DNA of 64,000 bases from assembly GCA_022749755.1 (NCBI GenBank), contig CM040447.1, positions 9,170,087 through 9,234,086 on the forward strand. Reading direction: 5' to 3'. The notes beneath the pieces are model-generated. The model was not told the origin of the DNA and did no database searches. It was given only the letters and a program-made list of their open reading frames with translations. Each line of letters starts with the position of its first letter. Positions within the stretch are counted from its first letter, which is position 1. This DNA is from Azadirachta indica. Taxonomy: Eukaryota > Streptophyta > Magnoliopsida > Sapindales > Meliaceae. Below, piece by piece: positions 1-12,232 of the stretch. The translations under genes were made by a program, and so were the position numbers.

Positions 1-55
1 CGATAAGAGTTGACAGCGCTGCTCATATTCCGTTCCTGAAAAAGAAAGGATCAAG

Positions 56-1205
56 ATGTTTGAAGTCTCACAAACTAGTAACCAAGTGGAGGAGTTTACA
101 GTCCAACAGAATTCTGAACATTTGCAGAACATTCAAGCGATGTACAAGCTGAATGGAATAAACTACTTGAAGTGGTTCTAGTTTGTTCAAACTTTTTTAA
201 AAGGAAGAGGCAAACTCAGCCATATCCTAGGAATAGGGCCTAATAAAGGAGACCCAAAGTTTGCTGCTTGGGACAAAGAAGACTCCATGATCATGTCATG
301 GCTTTGGAATGCAATGGCACCTGAGATTAGTGACACTATCATGTTTTTAACTACTGCTCAAGAAATCTGGGAAGCAATCAGACAACCTATTCAAAGGTTG
401 ATGATGCAGCCCAAGTATATGAGATCAAGACAAAGATAGCCCCTACGAAACAAGGAAATAGATCAGTAACAGAATATGCAAACCATCTGAAGAGTTTGTG
501 GCATGAGTTAGATTACTATCAGGTTCTCGAGATAAAAAACACCGAGGATGCAGTTGTGCTAAAGGCATTCATAGAGAAAGACAAAACGTATGATTTTTTG
601 GCAGGCCTCAATGCAGAATTCGACGCTGTAAGAGTTCAGATTTTGGGAAAAGAACTACCCTCACTGAATGAAGCAATCGCGATCATTCGTGTTGAAGAAA
701 GTAGCAGAGGAGTCATGTTGGATGAGCAACCATTGGAAAGATCTGCACTACTCATAACTAATTTTAATGAGCAAGTCTCAAAAAAGGGTTCTACTGCAGG
801 TACAGATAATAAGAAACTTGACTCGAAAGGGATGAATAAAGGAAATCTTATATGCAACTACTGCAAGAAAACTAACCATACGAAGGAAAATTGCTGGAAG
901 TTACATAGGAGGCCATACAATCCTAATCAGTCCAACCAGAATTGGGGAGGGAAAAACTGGCAACAAAAAGGACAAGCTCATGTTGCACAAACAAGCACAA
1001 ACAATATCAATGATCAATTAAATTCCAGTGGCAAAGAATTCAAAAAGGAGGATATTGACCGTCTCAGGTCTTTTCTTGACTCACTTGAGAAGCCTTCAGG
1101 TTCTTCTTCATTGGCACTTCTGGTATGCTTTCTGACTCACATGCCCTTTGTGTCTCAGATAATGTCTCAACCTACTCATGGATTATTGATTCAGGAGCAA
1201 CAAAC
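56..1205 (+). pseudogene. copia gag (UBN2-type) with CCHC knuckle, broken
   Basis: Gag would package the element RNA into cytoplasmic virus-like particles. The ATG at 56 follows a purine-rich leader and opens a frame containing LNGINYLKW, the N-terminal signature of copia gag domains. A TAG replaces a codon directly after it (about 179), and the frame is lost near 385, where homology continues in the frame that runs to 1212. The zinc knuckle CNYCKKTNHTKENC (C-x2-C-x4-H-x4-C) lies at 853-894. A further frame change between about 1110 and 1180 separates gag from the protease. The domain identity is clear; the product cannot be made intact. Confidence 0.9.
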
Positions 1206-2560
1206 CATATAACCTATTTATCTCATATCTTTTTTACTTACAATCCCTGCCCTAGTAATAAAAAGATCACTATAGCTGATGGATCATTAGTGACTGTAGC
1301 AAGCCAGGGGAATATATCACTGGGACAATCCTTGTCTTTGAAAAATGTCTTACATGTGTCTAAATTGTCAACCAACCTTATATCTATCACACAAATTACT
1401 AAAGATATGGACTGCAATCTCATTTTTTCAAAAAACTCGTGTATTTCAGGACCGAATTACGAGAAAGATGATTGGGCATGCTAAAGAAAAGAATGGTCTC
1501 TACTGCCTTGAGCCTTTGAGTAGGAAAGTGAATGTTAGGATTGGTAATCCATCTCTTCTACTATCAGAATCTCGCACAAATAAAGACCAAATTTTTCTCC
1601 ATCATCTGCAACTTGGTCATCCTTCCTTTAAAACTCTAAGTCTTATGTTTCGGTCTTTGTTTAAAAATATTGAGTTAAAACAACTCCATTGTGAAATTTG
1701 TGAATTTGCCAAACACAAACGTGTTTCTTTTCCTTTAAGTAATAATAAATCGCTATTTCCCTTCCATTTAATACACAGTGATGTTTGGGGTCCATCAAAG
1801 GTAGCTAATGTTTTTGGGGCACGTTGGTTTGTCATATTTATTGATGATTGCATAAGGGTTACATGAGTCTTCCTTATGAAACAAAAATCTGATTTAGCCA
1901 ATATTTTTCAAGTTTTTCATAATATGATAAAAACACAATTCGGGGTGAGAATTAAAAAAATAAGGACAGACAATGGAAGAGAGTTTTTCAATCAAATTTT
2001 ATCACCTTTTTTCAATAACGAAAGGATAATTCATGAATCCTCATGTACTGATACACCCCAACAAAATGGATTAGCAGAAAGAAAGAATGGACACCTACTT
2101 GAAACTACTCGAGCCTTTTTTCTTCAAAGGAAAGTTCCAAAACATTTTTGGGGGGGGAAGCCAATCTTACTGCAACCCATCTTATTAATCAATTACCATT
2201 TAGCGTCTTAGGCTTCAAAAGTCCTTGGAAAAAATTTTCACAATACTTTCTAGATTTTAAAACCCCAAACAGATTACTTCCTTGAGTGTTTGGGTGTGTT
2301 GTCTTTGTACATATTCATGCTCACCATCGGAGTAAGCTTGATTCTCAGGCACTTAAGTGTATATTCATAGGATACTCTTCAACTCAAAAAGGCTACAGAT
2401 GTTATCATCCATCTATTCACAAAGCTTAAACTTCTATTGATGTCATGTTTGTTGAACATGAAAGTTTCTTCCATCATTTTTCTCCTTAGGGGGAGATGAC
2501 AGTACCTCTTGATGAGAAGGATAATAATGTTCTGGACTTCATATCTGATCTTCCATAGTC
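1125..2560 (+). pseudogene. copia protease and integrase, broken
   Basis: The aspartic protease is marked by WIIDSGATNHIT (catalytic Asp codon at 1188). A frameshift near 1450 leads into the GAG-pre-integrase zinc-binding region, with HHLQLGHPSF and then CEICEFAKHKR. The integrase core follows: HSDVWGP carries the first catalytic Asp, RTDNGREF the second, and PQQNGLAERKN the Glu. A TGA stands where a Trp codon is expected at about 1864, and a G-rich run near 2150 shifts the frame after FWGG. The C-terminal integrase part to about 2560 is only patchily readable. All catalytic residues are present, but the reading frame is not continuous. Confidence 0.9.
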
Positions 2561-2899
2561 TCAACCTCAAGTGCCTAAACAGCCACCTCCATCACTCAGT
2601 TCCAGTTCTGCCCCTTCAACATCTGAAAATATACTTATAATATCTCAAGAATCTCAATCACAATTTGAACAGCCCTCTAAAACTTTGCCAAGAGAACCAC
2701 CCAACACAACAGCCACAAAACCACTTCAAGTCTATTCGAGAAGGAATGAGTACAGGACTGATCTAAAGTAAGCCCAAGAGTCAGAATCTATGCTCAGGAA
2801 ACAAACTACTTAGAGCCAAGATAACACCCAGGTAAATACCCCTACCTATGAAATTCATAAAAGTAAATTAGATTTACCTATTGTAATTCAAAAAGGCAC

Positions 2900-4531
2900 C
2901 CGACAATGCACACAACATCCACTGTCACACTTTGTATCTTTTGAAAGAATATCTCCCTCACATAAAACCTTCCTCACTCACTTGAGCTTAGTAGCCATTC
3001 CTAAGACAATATCTGAGGCATTAAGCAGTAAGGAGTGGAAGCAAGCTATGAAAGTTGAAATGGATGCACTTGAGAAAACGAAACTTGGGAATTGGTTGAG
3101 TTGCCAAAAGGAAAAAGGCCAGTAGGATGCAAATGGGTGTTCTCAATAAAATACAATGCAGATGGGTCTCTTGAACGGTACAAAGTTAGACTAGTAACAA
3201 AGAGTTACACTCAGACCTTCGGTGTTGACTACCAGGAGACCTTTGCCCCAATGACAAAAATGAATACGGTGAGAATTTTATTGTCTCTAGCTGCTAATTT
3301 TGATTAGACTTTACAACAGTTCGATGTTAAGAATGCATTCTTACATGGAGATCTTGAAGAAGAATTTTATATGGAAGTTCTACCAGAATTTGGTGTCAAT
3401 CAGAAAAATTTGGTGTGCAAGCTAAGAAAGGCATTATACGGGTTAAAGCAGTCTCCTAGCGCTTGGTTTGGCAGGTTTGCAAGAACAATGTTAGCAATAG
3501 ATTACAAACAAAGCCAAGGTGATCAAACTTTGTTCATCAAACATTCTGCTTCAGGGGGAGTCACAGCACTTATTGTATACGTAGACGACATCATTATTAC
3601 TGGCAATGATCAAATAGAAAGGGAAGTGCTGAAAACTAGGTTGGCTAAGGAATTTGAAATAAAAGATCTTAGCAAGCTAAAATACTTCTTAGGAATTGAA
3701 GTGGCTCACTCAAAGAGAGGAATTTTTCTCGCAACAAAAGTATGTGATTGACTTACTGGAAGAAACTGGAAAAACAGGTTGTAGACTAGTGGAGACACCT
3801 ATTGAGCTAAATCACAAGCTCGGAGAAGCAGTGGATGACATACCAGTGGATAAAGGAATGTATCAGAGACTTGTTGGAAGGTTAATCTACTTGTCTCACA
3901 CCAGGCCGGATATAGCCTATGCAATTAGCATAGTGAGCCAATTCATGCATAATCCAAAAGAAATTCACCTCCAAGCTGTGTGCAGAATCCTATAATACCT
4001 TAAGTCAAGTTCAGGCCGGGGCTTACTTTTCAAGAAAGGATCGAATATGAGCTTGGAAGTGTATACGGATTCAAACTACGCTGGATCCATTTCAGATAGG
4101 AGGTCAACCTCAGGTTATTGTGCCTTTCTTGGTGGGAACTTGGTTACATGGAAGAGTAAAAGGCAGTCACTAGTTGCAAGGTCAAGTGCATAAGCTGAGT
4201 TTTGTGCCATGGCTTTAGGAGTTTGTGAGTTACTATGGCTAAGAATAATTTGAAAAATCTCAAGGTTTCGGTAGAGAATCCAATGCGGTTGTATTGTGAT
4301 AACAAGTTAGCCATCAATATTGCACATAATCTAGTGCAACATGAACGTACCAAGCATGTGGAAGTTGATCATCACTTCATAAAAGAAAAACTTGAGAGTG
4401 GACTAATTTGTACACCATATGTCTCAACAAAAGGACAACTGGCAGATGTGTTAACAAAAGGGTTAGCCAGTCATACGTTTCAGCAAGTTATTAGCAAGCT
4501 GGGAATGGAAAATATCTATCTCCCAACTTGA
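2900..4531 (+). pseudogene. copia reverse transcriptase and RNase H, broken
   Basis: The RT begins around KEWKQAM and continues through [22 protein letters not shown] near 3305 interrupts it just before the QFDVKNAFLHGDLEEE motif, which carries the first catalytic Asp. The polymerase motif YVDDIIITG is intact at 3578-3604. After frame changes near 3740 and 3990, RNase H is recognisable from VYTDSNYAGS and RRSTSGYCAFLGG. A TAA falls at the conserved Glu position of the SSAEAEF-like motif (about 4189). The last segment, from YCDNKLAINIAHN to the stop at 4531, matches the usual end of copia pol. It is one decayed polyprotein, not several genes. Confidence 0.92.
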
Positions 4532-4538
4532 GGGGCAG

Positions 4539-4812
4539 TGTTGGAAGATGTAGGTGGATAATTTAGGAGTAATTTCTGTGATTGGTGAAATAAATTGGGA
4601 AAATATATGTTTCATTTTTTGATCTGATTCTAGGTTGATTTAATTGGTGTATTAATTATAGGCTGTTTTGATTACCTTCCTTTTTGAGATACATTGTTGT
4701 ATACATCTTGATTCTCTTGATTCTTTCCCTAGTTATTTTTGCCTATAAAGGCAGGATCCTATGTATTGTAAATGTGAGAAATACAATTTCATAATTCTCA
4801 ATATCTTTGACA
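4539..4812 (+). repeat. putative 3' LTR of the first copia element
   Basis: It begins with TGTTGGAAGATG directly after the polypurine run at 4529-4538. It contains a TATA-like CCTATAAAGGC near 4741 and could end at TTTGACA (4812). The right boundary is a guess, because the partner LTR is not in the window; the start is better supported than the end. Confidence 0.6.
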
Positions 4813-6521
4813 TATTCAGTAATCCTTGTGTTTCTAGCTATTTCTAGGATATGGTTAAAGGTTTTATAATGACCCAATATAATTAGCACAATTCAGAATT
4901 ACCTTCGGCAGTAGCAGCTTAGTTAACTTTTACTTCTGTTTCAGCTAGAATAAAAATCTGGGTTTTGTCCTTGGTTAGAAGAGAGTTTTTGTCAAGCCTA
5001 TCGAGTGATATTAGTTTACAGGTTTTTCATGATGCCTTAATTATTATTTTGAATGAAATCTTTTCTTTACAATGCCTTGTATCGATGTTGTAATCATCTT
5101 AAAAACGAAAAATAAAAGAGAAAGATTGCAATTAATAATTCATGTAATGTGTTATCTTTTAAGGTGATTAAACGCTGCCATTGCAATTAGTAGTTCTGAA
5201 GGAGTTCTTTTAATTACCATGTTACAGGGATATTCTCATTATTTCCATGGGACATCCAACTAATTGTTAAATACTGCTGCCAGTTTGATTTGATTATCTA
5301 TACTGAAACAACCTGGTATGAAGGGCTCTAAAATCGACTTAGAACTACAACCAAGGATGTCGGGCTATAATATTCTTCTTTGACATTAGTCCATTGATAA
5401 TTGAAATTATTTAAATGCAAGTTGAGCTTCATAATGCATTTGCACTTTTTACAGCAAATGTTAATTATGCCTGTGAAATGCTTATTTTCATTGACTTGCC
5501 TTTCTGAGAGTCTCCTTTGATGCATTACGATATATTCACGGTTCTTAAATCAAAACAATCTCTACGAAGGCCGATATTTTTGTTTTACTCATTGCCTATC
5601 CCAAATAGGTGCATAAGAAGACAGCTTTTAGGTTGGTCTATCTCTCTATAAGCTAAAATGATTTTTCAACAATCTTATTTCTGGGTGCTTCTCTCTCCCC
5701 ATTCCTTTCTTTACTCCCTTTTGGGTTACACTTAGAGGAAACTGTTTTCTCATCATTTTTCCAATATTATATGTATTTGTACTGTACTTATCTATGCTAT
5801 GTTATTCACCAGTAAGCCAATGTTCGTACCTGGTGGTTGTCACCTAGATGATCTCAATTAAGTGCCTCCATACAAAGATGGTAGTTGTAGGATCCTATTA
5901 TCAATTAGCCTAATGTTTCAGAACAATTTCTAATTGCAATGATGCATATGAACCTACTTAGGTCACGCACAAGGCAGTAGCAAGGTTGACATTCTCAAAC
6001 CTTACTTCATAACATTTAAAATTTTTAAAATATTCTTTTCAAGGTTAGAAGCTGTGTCCTTATGTGAAAGACCAATAATCAATGCTCATGAAAAAGTAAT
6101 TATTCTTTGTTTTTGCTCCTTAACAAATGTTTATTACTAATAAAATTGTAATTCTTCTAAGGCCAGTGGAGAACAATCTGTAAGGAATGCAAATTTTGTA
6201 TTATGTCAAATTAAACATGACTTTGTCTAAAGTTGATGGATGGAGCAAATTTTTCATTAAATCACTAGAATTTTATTCCATTATTTTTTTGAACAATCTT
6301 GCTTCATCCTTACATATTTCAGTCTTAGAAGTCACCTTTCATGTCCACTGATGAGAATAAACACTACATTTGGTAACTCGTAGGCAAAATAAATAGCAAT
6401 TTGTTACAATCAAAGACAATTAATAACCGAAAAACATACGAGGTTTGTCACAGAATTATCCTGCCTTTCCTACAGTTAACATATGTTTCTTACAGGGTAA
6501 AAGGTTTTAAGAGGAGGCAAA
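4813..6521. other. intergenic, includes 3' flank of the VQ gene
   Basis: Ordinary AT-rich plant intergenic sequence. No reading frame with recognisable motifs is visible on either strand. The part next to 6522 should contain the 3' UTR of the VQ gene. Small frames such as those at 5328-5525 and 6401-6598 show no family features. Confidence 0.6.
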
Positions 6522-7040
6522 TCATGCTTTCTCACTTATCTTTGGAGATGTTAGAGGGAACAAAGGAAGTAGTTCTGCTTCAGTATATCCTGGTCTAGAC
6601 CGCGGTGATGGATGCAAATAAAATCGTCGCTCTTTGATGGCTTTCTCCTCTTCTTGGCTATTCAATTCAGATATTGCTGATTCTTCTTTATTTTGCTCTT
6701 CCAGTATTGACAGCTTAGAGAAAATTGTTGATGGAGTTCCAAGAGGACTGGTGGCAAGACTGGGGGCTTCTGATTTTGATGGAGATGAAGCAGGTTTGAA
6801 GATGATAGGAGGTTTGACTATCTCAAGCTTGGGCCTTGTATATTGTCTTCTTTCATGGAGTTTAGAGGTCTGCCTCTTAATGCCGGCTACCTTGATGGCT
6901 ACTCTTTCTTGCATAGCCAAATCAGCCTCTGATGGGCCAGTTAAACGCTGAACGACCTCTCTAAATGTGTCTTTGTCTGTTTGCACAAATGTTCCCAAGG
7001 GTTTGCAACCGGCTTCCCCTTGGCTTCCCAGATTTTCCAT
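6522..7040 (-). CDS. VQ-motif-containing protein
   Basis: This is the one convincing host gene, a 172-residue protein. The VQ signature FREVVQRLTG (FxxxVQxLTG) lies at about residues 27-36, preceded by FVQTDKDT. The downstream blocks LHERRQYTRPKLEI and FYLHPSPR, and the C-terminal ELLPLFPLTSPK, are characteristic of the VQ4/VQ13/VQ19/VQ31-type subfamily. VQ proteins are nuclear cofactors that bind WRKY transcription factors and are often MAP-kinase targets in defence and growth signalling; several SP/TP sites are visible here. The start has a good context (CAACCATGG) and an in-frame TGA 9 bases upstream. Most VQ genes lack coding introns, as here. A possible 3' splice site (TTGTTGCAG on the minus strand, about 7098) suggests a 5'-UTR intron, which is unproven. 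Confidence 0.9.
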   Translation of the reverse strand: MENLGSQGEAGCKPLGTFVQTDKDTFREVVQRLTGPSEADLAMQERVAIKVAGIKRQTSKLHERRQYTRPKLEIVKPPIIFKPASSPSKSEAPSLATSPLGTPSTIFSKLSILEEQNKEESAISELNSQEEEKAIKERRFYLHPSPRSRPGYTEAELLPLFPLTSPKISEKA

Positions 7041-8159
7041 GGTTGATCATCTAAATTGACAGGCTTGGTTTACCAATCAGATAGGCGCTCCTGACCTGCA
7101 ACAAGTTTTCAATTACAAAATGATTAGTGCATTGTTATAGCATATTTTCATCAAACCACTATATACATTTGGATGTGCTACATATGGATAATATATGCTT
7201 ATTGCCTATCATGCCTAACTCAGTCCCATCAAAAGTAGACACAGGTATAAGTTGATACATTATTTTTTAGGAAAAAAAAAAGGTGGATTTCTGCAGTAAC
7301 TATGAATATCATAATAAACAATGCTATCATTGATTGTTGTTGTTCATATTTCTACATCTGTATAGGCAGAGCCTGTATTGGTGTTGTGGGTATGTATTTT
7401 TTTTGACCATACCTATCAAAAAGCTACTGTAAATCTTATTTGTTTATTGCTTAGCTTATTATTGTTGAGATTTGTTTATGTTTCAAATGTGATAAGCTTA
7501 CTGGGTTAGGTCAAGTGCTTTTACTTTTGAATCAGTTTGTCCTTTCTCTTTTACTTTTGCTTGTTGGCAATAAACTACTCTTATATTTTATATCATTAAA
7601 AGCTATCACTACTTTAGATTATTAAAGATAAAGGGCTTTATTTCCTGAGTTTGCTTGCTATGTTCTGCACAATATACTCCATTTTTAAGATCATCTGACT
7701 GGCAAACTTAGCAAAGAAAGCACTTGACATGTGGTTTTTTAGTAATTATAATTATTTTCTAAAAGCAAAATCCTTAGATTTCTACTTTTCATAATCTTTG
7801 TGTTCTTTCCATGTAAATTTAATTTACAAAAAGATATCTAAGGTCAAATACCACAACAGTCCTAAGTGTTATAAATCATCTTTTGTGTTCACTTCTCTTG
7901 TCTCTTACTAGAATATCATTTAGAGAATAATACAAGTGAAAAAAATGATTTATATTTTGAGTAATTCAACAGTACAAATATGTTTTAGTCCTACCCAAAC
8001 GTAAATTGTCCTTACATAGGTTTTTGTTTTGGGTCACTATAGTTTAAAGCATTGTACTTGTCCTCAAAGAGATAATCTAGTTGGTCTTGGTCTTGGTCTT
8101 GTACTATGAATATAAAATATCAAAAGTTTGATAGCTCAGGCTGTGATTTTTGTTTCTGT
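7041..8159. other. upstream region of the VQ gene
   Basis: AT-rich sequence that should hold the promoter and perhaps a 5'-UTR exon of the minus-strand VQ gene. I could not fix a TATA box or transcription start. No coding sequence recognised. Confidence 0.5.
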
Positions 8160-8285
8160 CTTTTTTTTTTTTTTTTTTTTTTTTGAAAAGAAATTTCATT
8201 AAAGAAAGAAGACTACAACAAAGAAGCAATTTCGGTTGGAAAATCTTCCTACCAGCTATTCAAAGAGGCAATGGGCCGTGATTTG
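8160..8285 (-). mobile_element. 5'-truncated LINE, 3' tail only
   Basis: A run of about 24 T on the plus strand is followed by sequence whose complement reads ...TAATGAAATTTCTTTTC and then poly(A). This is the typical end of plant L1-type LINEs. Only about 100 bp of 3' sequence remain and no ORF is present. GTGATTT occurs on both sides (about 8142 and 8279) and could be a remnant of the target-site duplication, but the match is weak. Confidence 0.6.
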
Positions 8286-8289
8286 AACA

Positions 8290-9603
8290 TTGTCAAAACA
8301 CGAAATTAAGAAAAGATATATTACCATGTGCCAACATAGGCTTTTTTTATTTTATGCCCTGATTTCAAGAAATAAACAGCATATTAACAGAAGAGATTAC
8401 AATGTTATAGCGGAAAATTTTATGCGATTTGAATTTTGTTTGAAAATGAAAAGCTGCAATTTATTATCCTAATTGTTATTGCTAAATGCAATTATGAATT
8501 CAATAAATGTAATTCAAATTCTTGCAAACATGTATGTATGTATGTATGTGTTTTGAAGGAAAAACCAAACAAATAAAGAGAGAAAATGAAGGAAAAAGAA
8601 AGAAAATGAAAGCGAAAGAAGAAAATTAAGGTAACATACCTAGGAATAGGAGGCCCTCTGAAATTTTACCCAAAAATGTCAAAATGTGAAGTTATAATAT
8701 TTTACATTTAGTTGAAATTTAAAAGAAAAATATTTGGAGGAAGAATAACAAGAAGAATAAAGAGAGGGTAACAGAAAGAGGGAAGTTATATCACAACTCG
8801 TAAAGAAATGAAGGGTGCTTTTGGTATTTTTTTTTAAATAGTTATTTAAATTTAATTTTTTAAAAAAAATAAAAACGCACCTCTTTATTAGATTTTTTTT
8901 TTGAAAATTACAATTCAAAAATTAAGAATAATATATTTGATATACATTAGAAGAGGAAAATGTGGGATTAAAAATAAAAAAGTAAAATAACAGTATTTTA
9001 ATATTGTCATTTTTAATTTCTCAAAAATATTTCATTAATATATATATTTTTTATTTTTTAAACAATGAAATAAATTCAGATTTAGAAAACAATACCAAAC
9101 ACATCTAACATCATATTGATTTAGGCTGAAAAGCTAACAAATCGTGGAATTGCAGCCCTTGGCTTTGGCACGTCATCCAGTTTGTTAATAATATTGAATT
9201 TCCACCATTAATTCTTTCCAAATAAAATACAATAAAATGCCATTTATACTTAATTAATTTCTTTATTTGACTTTCTCATGTATAAATCAATCGTGTTTTG
9301 AGAAAGGGGAAATATTCAACTTAACAATGTCCTAATTTTGAAGCTTCATTCATTTATTATTATGTACTTTTTTTTAGAATAATCTTCAATTTATCAAATT
9401 TCACTCTACTCTCAAATTTATTATAATCATTTCGCCTCCAAATCATTAAGTGTAACCATTAAAAAGATTATATTACCCTTAAAAATATATATTACATCTC
9501 TAAAAAATTATGTGAAAGTAATCATTGGAAGATTTGAAATTTCAAATCATAATAACGTAAAATAAAATAATAAGTTTAAAAAGAAAGACGTAGAAAAATA
9601 GTT
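8290..9603. other. AT-rich intergenic with a TATG microsatellite
   Basis: Contains a TGTA/TATG microsatellite at 8531-8550 and a purine-rich AGAAA stretch at about 8575-8630. No genes recognised; the minus frame at 8679-8918 is low-complexity. Confidence 0.6.
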
Positions 9604-9605
9604 GA

Positions 9606-9635
<30 letters not shown>
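9604..9635. repeat. (TAA)n microsatellite
   Basis: An uninterrupted run of TAA/AAT triplets, about ten units. Confidence 0.95.
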
Positions 9636-9636
<1 letters not shown>

Positions 9637-10715
9637 TATAAAATAGTAATTTTGAAAAGAAAAAATTAATTGAAGATTAAGCTCATTGAATTGGAATCAA
9701 ATTAAAATATCATGCCCTTTCTTCTTTCACTTCAGCTCATTTTACCAACACATTTTCTTTCTCATGTTCCAAACAAATAACCGACCACTAGTCGTTAATT
9801 GTTGAATCAACCGAATCACAAAGAGAGAGGAAGCTGAAATTAAAGCCAAATCAATTTGAGTAGGGTGAGAGAGTGAAGTGGAGTACAAATTCGATGAAAG
9901 CCAGTTCTGTGATCTGATTTCATTAATGGACCCGATTTTACCATCCGAATTGAATTAAATTTTCGCGAAGCTTTATGAATCGAGTCACTCAAAAAACCCA
10001 GCTTATTTGACTCTATTGCTGGCTAAAATGCACACATACCCGAGTTCTTTATTTATTTATTTTTTTTTTTTTTTTTTTGGGTTTTTCCGTAGACACAATT
10101 TATGTAATGAGTGAAAAGAGAAAAATGAAGAGATTGTGTGAAAGATTTTGATTGTAGTGGAGTTCTTGTTTTTTTCTCATGTAACTGCTAGTGGTGTTTG
10201 ATTGGGTGAAGCATTGGCAAGATCAAGTTCGTGGGCTTTTGATTTAGGGGCGGCGATGAAACAGCAAAGGTTGATAGGGTTGGTGGTGGTGCCCAGCGAT
10301 GTGCTTTGAAGAATGAGAGTTGATTGGATCTTACAGTGATGGTGGCGATTGACCGGCAGGTGCGGCTGGTAAAAAGGGTGGGGGTGGTTAATGGATTGTA
10401 TTTTATGATTTTTAATATTAAATTATATTTATTATTAAAAAAATAATATATTTTTATTCTTTATAAAATTAAAAAAGAAAATGATATTAATAAAAAAGTA
10501 AACTTTAATACTTTATTTATTTTTTTATTAATATTTTTTTTTTTTTTATTTTTTTTTTTATTTTAGATTGAAGAGCATTATGTATGTATGTAAACATTAT
10601 TCAAACCTTATATATAATATTATGAATTAATATATATATATATATATATTTTTACATCTTTAATCAATTCCAAATTCCTAGTTCACATTTTTTTTCTTTA
10701 AAATATTTAACGACA
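9636..10715. other. intergenic with GC-richer island and homopolymers
   Basis: A relatively GC-rich patch at about 10190-10390 stands out from the surroundings, but neither strand gives a frame I recognise. Poly(T) runs lie at about 10060-10078 and 10530-10558, and a (TA)n run at about 10630-10649. Confidence 0.5.
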
Positions 10716-10862
10716 TTAAAGTAATTTTGCTTGTTTGCATAAAGGTATTCAAATTTTGCTTGTTTATATAAATCTAAAGTAATTTTTGCTTGTTTGTTTA
10801 AGGGTATTAAACTAATTGCATTTTGTTTGTTCAAGGGTATATTAAAGTAATTTGGCTTGTTT
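10716..10862. repeat. degenerate ~30-bp tandem repeat
   Basis: Five imperfect copies of a unit around AAAGTAATTTTGCTTGTTT followed by AAGGGTATT. They start at about 10721, 10751, 10779, 10812 and 10847, a spacing of 28-35 bp. The minus reading frame across it (10664-10900) is a by-product of the repeat. Confidence 0.75.
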
Positions 10863-11022
10863 TGATCCCAATGTACTAATGCTAGAAAGTGTTTTGGCAA
10901 GTTTGTTACATAATTAAAAGGCCAAATTCATGATTGTGCTAAAAACAAATTGGTAATTGTACTAAAAAAGATAACGATTTTCAATAAGGAAAATAACATC
11001 AGATAGATAATGGCATATTTAT

Positions 11023-11082
11023 CAAACGATATATGGTAATTGGGAATTAAGCCAAACAATATATGGTAATTGGAAATTGAGC
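11023..11082. repeat. 2 x 30-bp tandem duplication
   Basis: Two adjacent 30-bp copies, 11023-11052 and 11053-11082, both containing ATATGGTAATTG, with a few substitutions between them. Confidence 0.9.
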
Positions 11083-11479
11083 CAAATAATAAGTGAGTAT
11101 CGGACATTCTTCCATTATATTTTTAGTATTTTTTGATTTGAAAAATATAAACATGATGGTTTTAAGAAAAGAAAAGGCATTTGAGAATGTTTGTTAAAAA
11201 TTATTTTCTAAAATAAAAAACAATGAAAATATGTTTGATATTATTCTTAAAAATGAGTAAAATAATATTTTAATTTGAGAAAAAAGTTATAATTAATTTT
11301 GAAAACCCATTTTTGAAAATGATGGAAAACAACAATTTTCCTTTGTGTTTCTCAATTAAAATACATAGTTCTTGTTTTCTAAAATAAATATTACAAAATA
11401 TGTAACCAAAAATAATTTCTCTCTTTTTCTTCTTGATTGCTTTTGTGATTCTTTTTCTAAAAAAAACATTGCAGTACTT

Positions 11480-11850
11480 ACCAGAAGGAAAGCTTGATGC
11501 TACATTTTCAATTTCATTTCTTAATCTTTTAATTTTCTTATTAAGTTAATTTTCAACTTCATTTTTATAGATTAAGAATCTTTCAAATGTTTCAGCTTTA
11601 TTTTTTAAGAAATTTATTTTGATATATCTTGAAAAATCATCAATGAAGGTAAATATAATATTTTTATCCTATTTAGTTATAGTTTACTTTAAATCTCTAC
11701 GATGACTTTGAATTAACTAAGAAGTTCAATTTCTCTTTCGAAAACTAGTTTGTTTGATCTTTTTGTGGATTTTAATTTCTTGCACACATCACATTTTTTG
11801 TCACTAATAAATTTAGATCACATAACAAACTATATTTTTTGATTATCCTA
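11480..11850 (-). pseudogene. relic copia integrase fragment
   Basis: On the minus strand, translation gives FTFIDDFSRYIKINFLKNK, followed by AETFERF and KNEVEN-stop-LNKKIKRLRNE. This is the copia integrase region around the first catalytic Asp, running towards the second (normally KKIKxLRSDxG). The expected SDRGGE motif is replaced, and upstream only fragments such as KKCDVCKKL are readable. No LTRs were found around it, so it is an old, heavily decayed insertion cut off by later events. Confidence 0.75.
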
Positions 11851-12232
11851 TTGTAAGAATATCATCTTTTTGGTAAAAAAAGCAATGGATTCTTATGTTT
11901 TTTTCTTTTTTAATTATAAAGTATATTTACAATCTATTGATTATTAAGAATCTATTAAGAATTGAGAGTTTTAATAGATCTAACTTGGGGTCGTTTAGAA
12001 ATATACATCCAATTTAAGTAAAATTGGTCTCTATAAATTTTTGGGAAAAAATTGACCTCCACTGTAGATGAATGGAACCCATGCGCTCCAAATGCAAGAT
12101 AAGGGTATCAACCAAGGTGATTTGCACTTTTTGTCTTTATTGATTGTATTATTTTATACTATTTGATGGTTGTTGAGGTGGGCAAAACGATAATTAAGGG
12201 CAATCTAAGTGTGACACAAAAATTCACCCTTC

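Larger units (their letters stand above)
1..4812 (+). mobile_element. Ty1/copia LTR retrotransposon, 5' end outside window
   Basis: A single copia-type polyprotein can be followed in the order gag, zinc knuckle, protease, integrase, reverse transcriptase, RNase H, which is the copia (not gypsy) order. The internal region ends with the purine-rich run TTGAGGGGCAG just before TGTTGGAAGATG, the usual transition into a 3' LTR. The 5' LTR and primer-binding site lie before base 1. Several in-frame stops and frameshifts show it is dead. The short putative LTR and the gag type suggest the Ale/Retrofit side of copia; that lineage placement is inference. Confidence 0.93.

Noticed and set aside
6634..6951. 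105-codon plus-strand frame
   Set aside because: Antisense shadow of the VQ gene, which has clear motifs on minus.
10190..10390. GC-richer island as a possible captured exon
   Set aside because: No frame on either strand gives a recognisable protein or plausible splice pattern.
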